DNA of 8,070 bases. Origin: Methanosarcinales archaeon. GTDB taxonomy: Archaea; Halobacteriota; Syntropharchaeia; Alkanophagales; Methanospirareceae. The stretch spans positions 1 to 8,070 of the forward strand of contig DAOUYX010000062.1 in the NCBI GenBank assembly GCA_030665925.1. Reading direction: 5' to 3'. The notes under the pieces were generated by a model that did not search any database, was not told the DNA's origin, and was given only the letters and a program-made list of their open reading frames with translations. The position numbers were made by a program, and so were the translations under genes. This document shows positions 6,783-8,070 of the stretch, in pieces (position 1 is the stretch's first letter; each line of letters opens with the position of its first letter).

Positions 6783-7500
6783 ATGGAAGAAGATGAAGAA
6801 GACAAGTTTGGGGATGATCTGATTAAACTAACTTCGTTCTATTCCGCAAAGCATGAGAAGACGAAACTGAATTGGTTTTGCTACGAATCAGCTCTGAGTT
6901 TCGAGCTTGAGATTAAGCGGAAATTAGGGGAAAAATTGAAGCGGTATAAGATCTACGAAAAGGATATAGCGGATTTTTCCGTTCGAAGCGGAAGCAGACA
7001 TCCTAGCTGATTTCGCACTCTGGGAGTTCAGTTATGGCGGGACCACAGTTATTAAGAAGTATTTAGAGAGGATTTCAAGTTCAAATGAAAGCGAAGGCGA
7101 AGTTGATGATATAAAGAAGGAGTTGGTGGAAGGACTGCAAAAAGCGTTCTCATCGTTATTCGAGATAGTGATTGTATTAGAAGACGGGATATTGATAAGG
7201 GATGTATTAAGTGATGAAAACCCTATATATACGCTTGTTGATATAGGAATCATTCAAACCGGTGTGGAAGATGCATTACTCTTCACGAGGTTAATACCAT
7301 TAACGGATTTTTGTATTAGTTGCGGGACATCATTTCCATTCAGAGGGGAATCAAAAAGTCTTCTTATTGCGAAATATAAAAAAGAGGTCAGCCGTGTAAA
7401 AAAGAGAAAAGCCGGAGTGAAAATGTATGCTATGTTCTATCGGCAGTGGAAAAAGATTGGAATTCCTTTTGAATATCGCGATTTTTCGGTAGTGTCCTGA
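6783..7500 (+). pseudogene. Unknown protein gene with a single frameshift near 6974-6978
   Basis: The first part starts at ATG 6783 (with AAAAAGGAAC upstream) and reads 75 codons to TGA 7008-7010. The next frame is open from 6970 to TGA 7498-7500, but has no ATG, GTG or TTG before TTG 7123, so it looks like the continuation of the same gene. Dropping one T from the run GATTTTTCC (T at 6974-6978) joins IYEKDIADF to PFEAEADILADF and gives about 238 residues. The product would be acidic at its N-terminus and helical, then carry a beta-rich domain (VIVLEDGILIRDVLSDENP, LVDIGI, LLFTRLIPL) and a CxxC (FCISCG), ending with a basic tail. The middle vaguely recalls domains that follow SEC-C metal-binding modules, but I cannot assign it. 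It may be broken, programmed to shift, or carry a sequencing indel. It starts 27 nt after hsp20, so cotranscription is likely. Confidence 0.6.
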
Positions 7501-7512
7501 TATGTGGTTGAT

Positions 7513-7537
7513 ATATGGGTAGATTGCCTACCTATAT
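7513..7537 (+). repeat. Inverted repeat over the transposase-fragment start
   Basis: ATATGGGTAG and CTACCTATAT flank a 5-base loop and pair at 9 of 10 positions, the tenth being a G-U wobble in RNA. The hairpin covers the ATG at 7515 and ends just before the alternative ATG at 7539. It may be part of an element end or a structure limiting transposase translation. Confidence 0.4.
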
Positions 7538-7775
7538 TATGCCAAATAGCAAATTAGAGGCAGATCCTCAAAAAGAGTTTTGCTCCAATCCAAATTACGG
7601 CAAAAGGGGTGTGGGCAATATAGTGAGATATGGGCACGACAGAAACGGCAGGCAGCGATTTAAATGTAAGACATGTGATGGCGTCTTTGTAGAAACCAAC
7701 GGCACGGTCTTCTACAATCGCAAGTTATCAGAAGAACAGATAATCATGATCTGCAAATTGCTGGTAGAGAATAAA
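7515..7775 (+). pseudogene. Truncated transposase fragment, N-terminal zinc-ribbon part
   Basis: About 87 codons resemble the N-terminus of IS1-like archaeal transposases: a Cys motif, GNIVRYG (35-40), RQRFKCKTCDGVF (46-58) with C51 and C54, then TVFYNRKLSEEQIIMICKLL, the start of a helix-turn-helix. Only C23 is present in the first half of the zinc ribbon; where the family usually has a second Cys (CxNPxC), this copy reads CSNPNYG. It may have lost about three codons there, though that is inferred from memory of the family. Family resemblance ends at about 7772. The open frame runs on to 7907 only because it reads antisense through the HMG-CoA reductase gene. The catalytic DDE part and the right end of the element are missing, so it cannot transpose. 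Start may be ATG 7515 or ATG 7539. Confidence 0.7.
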
Positions 7776-8070
7776 TTATTTAATCGTTTCCAGCACTTCC
7801 TTCGCACGATCAACTCTCACCTTCTTTTCTTTCACCAGTATTTCCGCAACCCTGTCTATCAATTCTCCCTGTGCACCCGCTGCTATTGCGACGTTCCGTG
7901 CGTGTAAGGACATGTGCCCTCGCTGAATGCCTTCGGTTGCCAATGCACGCAGTGCAGCGAAATTCTGTGCAAGACCGACCGCAGCAATGATTTCCGCAAG
8001 CTCATTTGCCGTTTTCACACCCAGTATCTTGACGTTTATCTTTGCAGTGGGATGAACCATTGTTGCACCA
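7776..8070 (-). CDS. HMG-CoA reductase, class II (degradative-type), C-terminal part
   Basis: HMG-CoA reductase interconverts HMG-CoA and mevalonate; in archaea it supplies mevalonate for isoprenoid lipids. The visible 97 codons run open to the right window edge, so the start lies outside. The sequence matches the class II (Pseudomonas mevalonii / Archaeoglobus type) C-terminus: ATMVHPTAKI, then IIAAVGLAQNFAALRALA, then EGIQRGHMSLHARN, which carries the catalytic His of GHMxLHARN. A helical tail ends VLETIK and TAA. The in-frame Met at 8060 is internal: MVHPTAK is a conserved core stretch, and the frame continues upstream as GAT. The transposase remnant on the other strand ends at the stop codon, so the element or its deletion reached the gene's edge without cutting into it. 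Confidence 0.9.
   Translation of the reverse strand, partial: GATMVHPTAKINVKILGVKTANELAEIIAAVGLAQNFAALRALATEGIQRGHMSLHARNVAIAAGAQGELIDRVAEILVKEKKVRVDRAKEVLETIK

Noticed and set aside
6350..6805. 151-codon minus-strand open frame
   Set aside because: It is antisense to hsp20; runs of Ser and Ile reflect the complement of GAT/GAA-rich coding sequence.
7123..7500. Second half of the unknown gene as a separate gene starting at TTG 7123
   Set aside because: The frame is protein-like from 6970 onward and joins smoothly to the first half; TTG 7123 has only a weak ribosome-binding context, so a frameshifted single gene explains it better.
7776..7907. C-terminal part of the transposase open frame
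   Set aside because: From about 7776 the frame reads antisense through HMG-CoA reductase, so these residues are not transposase sequence.
1..8070. CRISPR array, tRNA or rRNA
   Set aside because: No regularly spaced direct repeats and no recognisable tRNA or rRNA signature segments were seen by eye on either strand.

Overview
The window looks like a piece of a euryarchaeal chromosome from a lineage that uses methyl-coenzyme M reductase (MCR). The evidence is an archaeal-type SecD, a methanogenesis marker protein 3 (MMP3), a PAC2-family proteasome assembly chaperone homologue, archaeal TATA-like elements, oligo-T stops, and a class II HMG-CoA reductase of the kind found in Archaeoglobus and some relatives. 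MMP3 points to a methanogen, an anaerobic methanotroph or another alkane oxidiser. An ANME-1/Syntrophoarchaeum-like source would fit, but this is inference; no single gene here fixes the taxon.

Layout. Bases 1-84 hold the last 27 codons of an unidentified plus-strand gene. It converges on a minus-strand block read from right to left: mmp3 (5223-3682), class II ribonucleotide reductase nrdJ (3614-1824) and secD (1620-103). mmp3 and nrdJ are only 67 bp apart and may be cotranscribed. secD has its own likely promoter and has no secF beside it. Bases 5224-5538 are a divergent intergenic region with a TATA-like element, remnants of a small broken reading frame and a perfect 14-bp palindrome.

To the right lies a plus-strand block: a PAC2-family protein ending in an HbYX-type tail (5539-6315), a possible 13-codon leader ORF with a strong Shine-Dalgarno, a small heat-shock protein (6390-6755), and an unrecognised gene interrupted by one frameshift (6783-7500). 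A truncated transposase zinc-ribbon fragment follows (about 7515-7775). It stops at the stop codon of a minus-strand class II HMG-CoA reductase whose 5' part lies outside the window.

Functionally, the left block mixes MCR maturation (MMP3), DNA precursor synthesis (B12-dependent RNR) and protein export (SecD). The right block looks like protein quality control (a chaperone-type proteasome partner plus Hsp20), followed by an insertion/deletion scar next to a mevalonate-pathway gene. I found no CRISPR array, tRNA or rRNA, and no clearly new multi-gene system. The most unusual items are the frameshifted unknown gene, the hsp20 leader ORF, the palindrome before the PAC2 gene and the transposase/HMGR junction.
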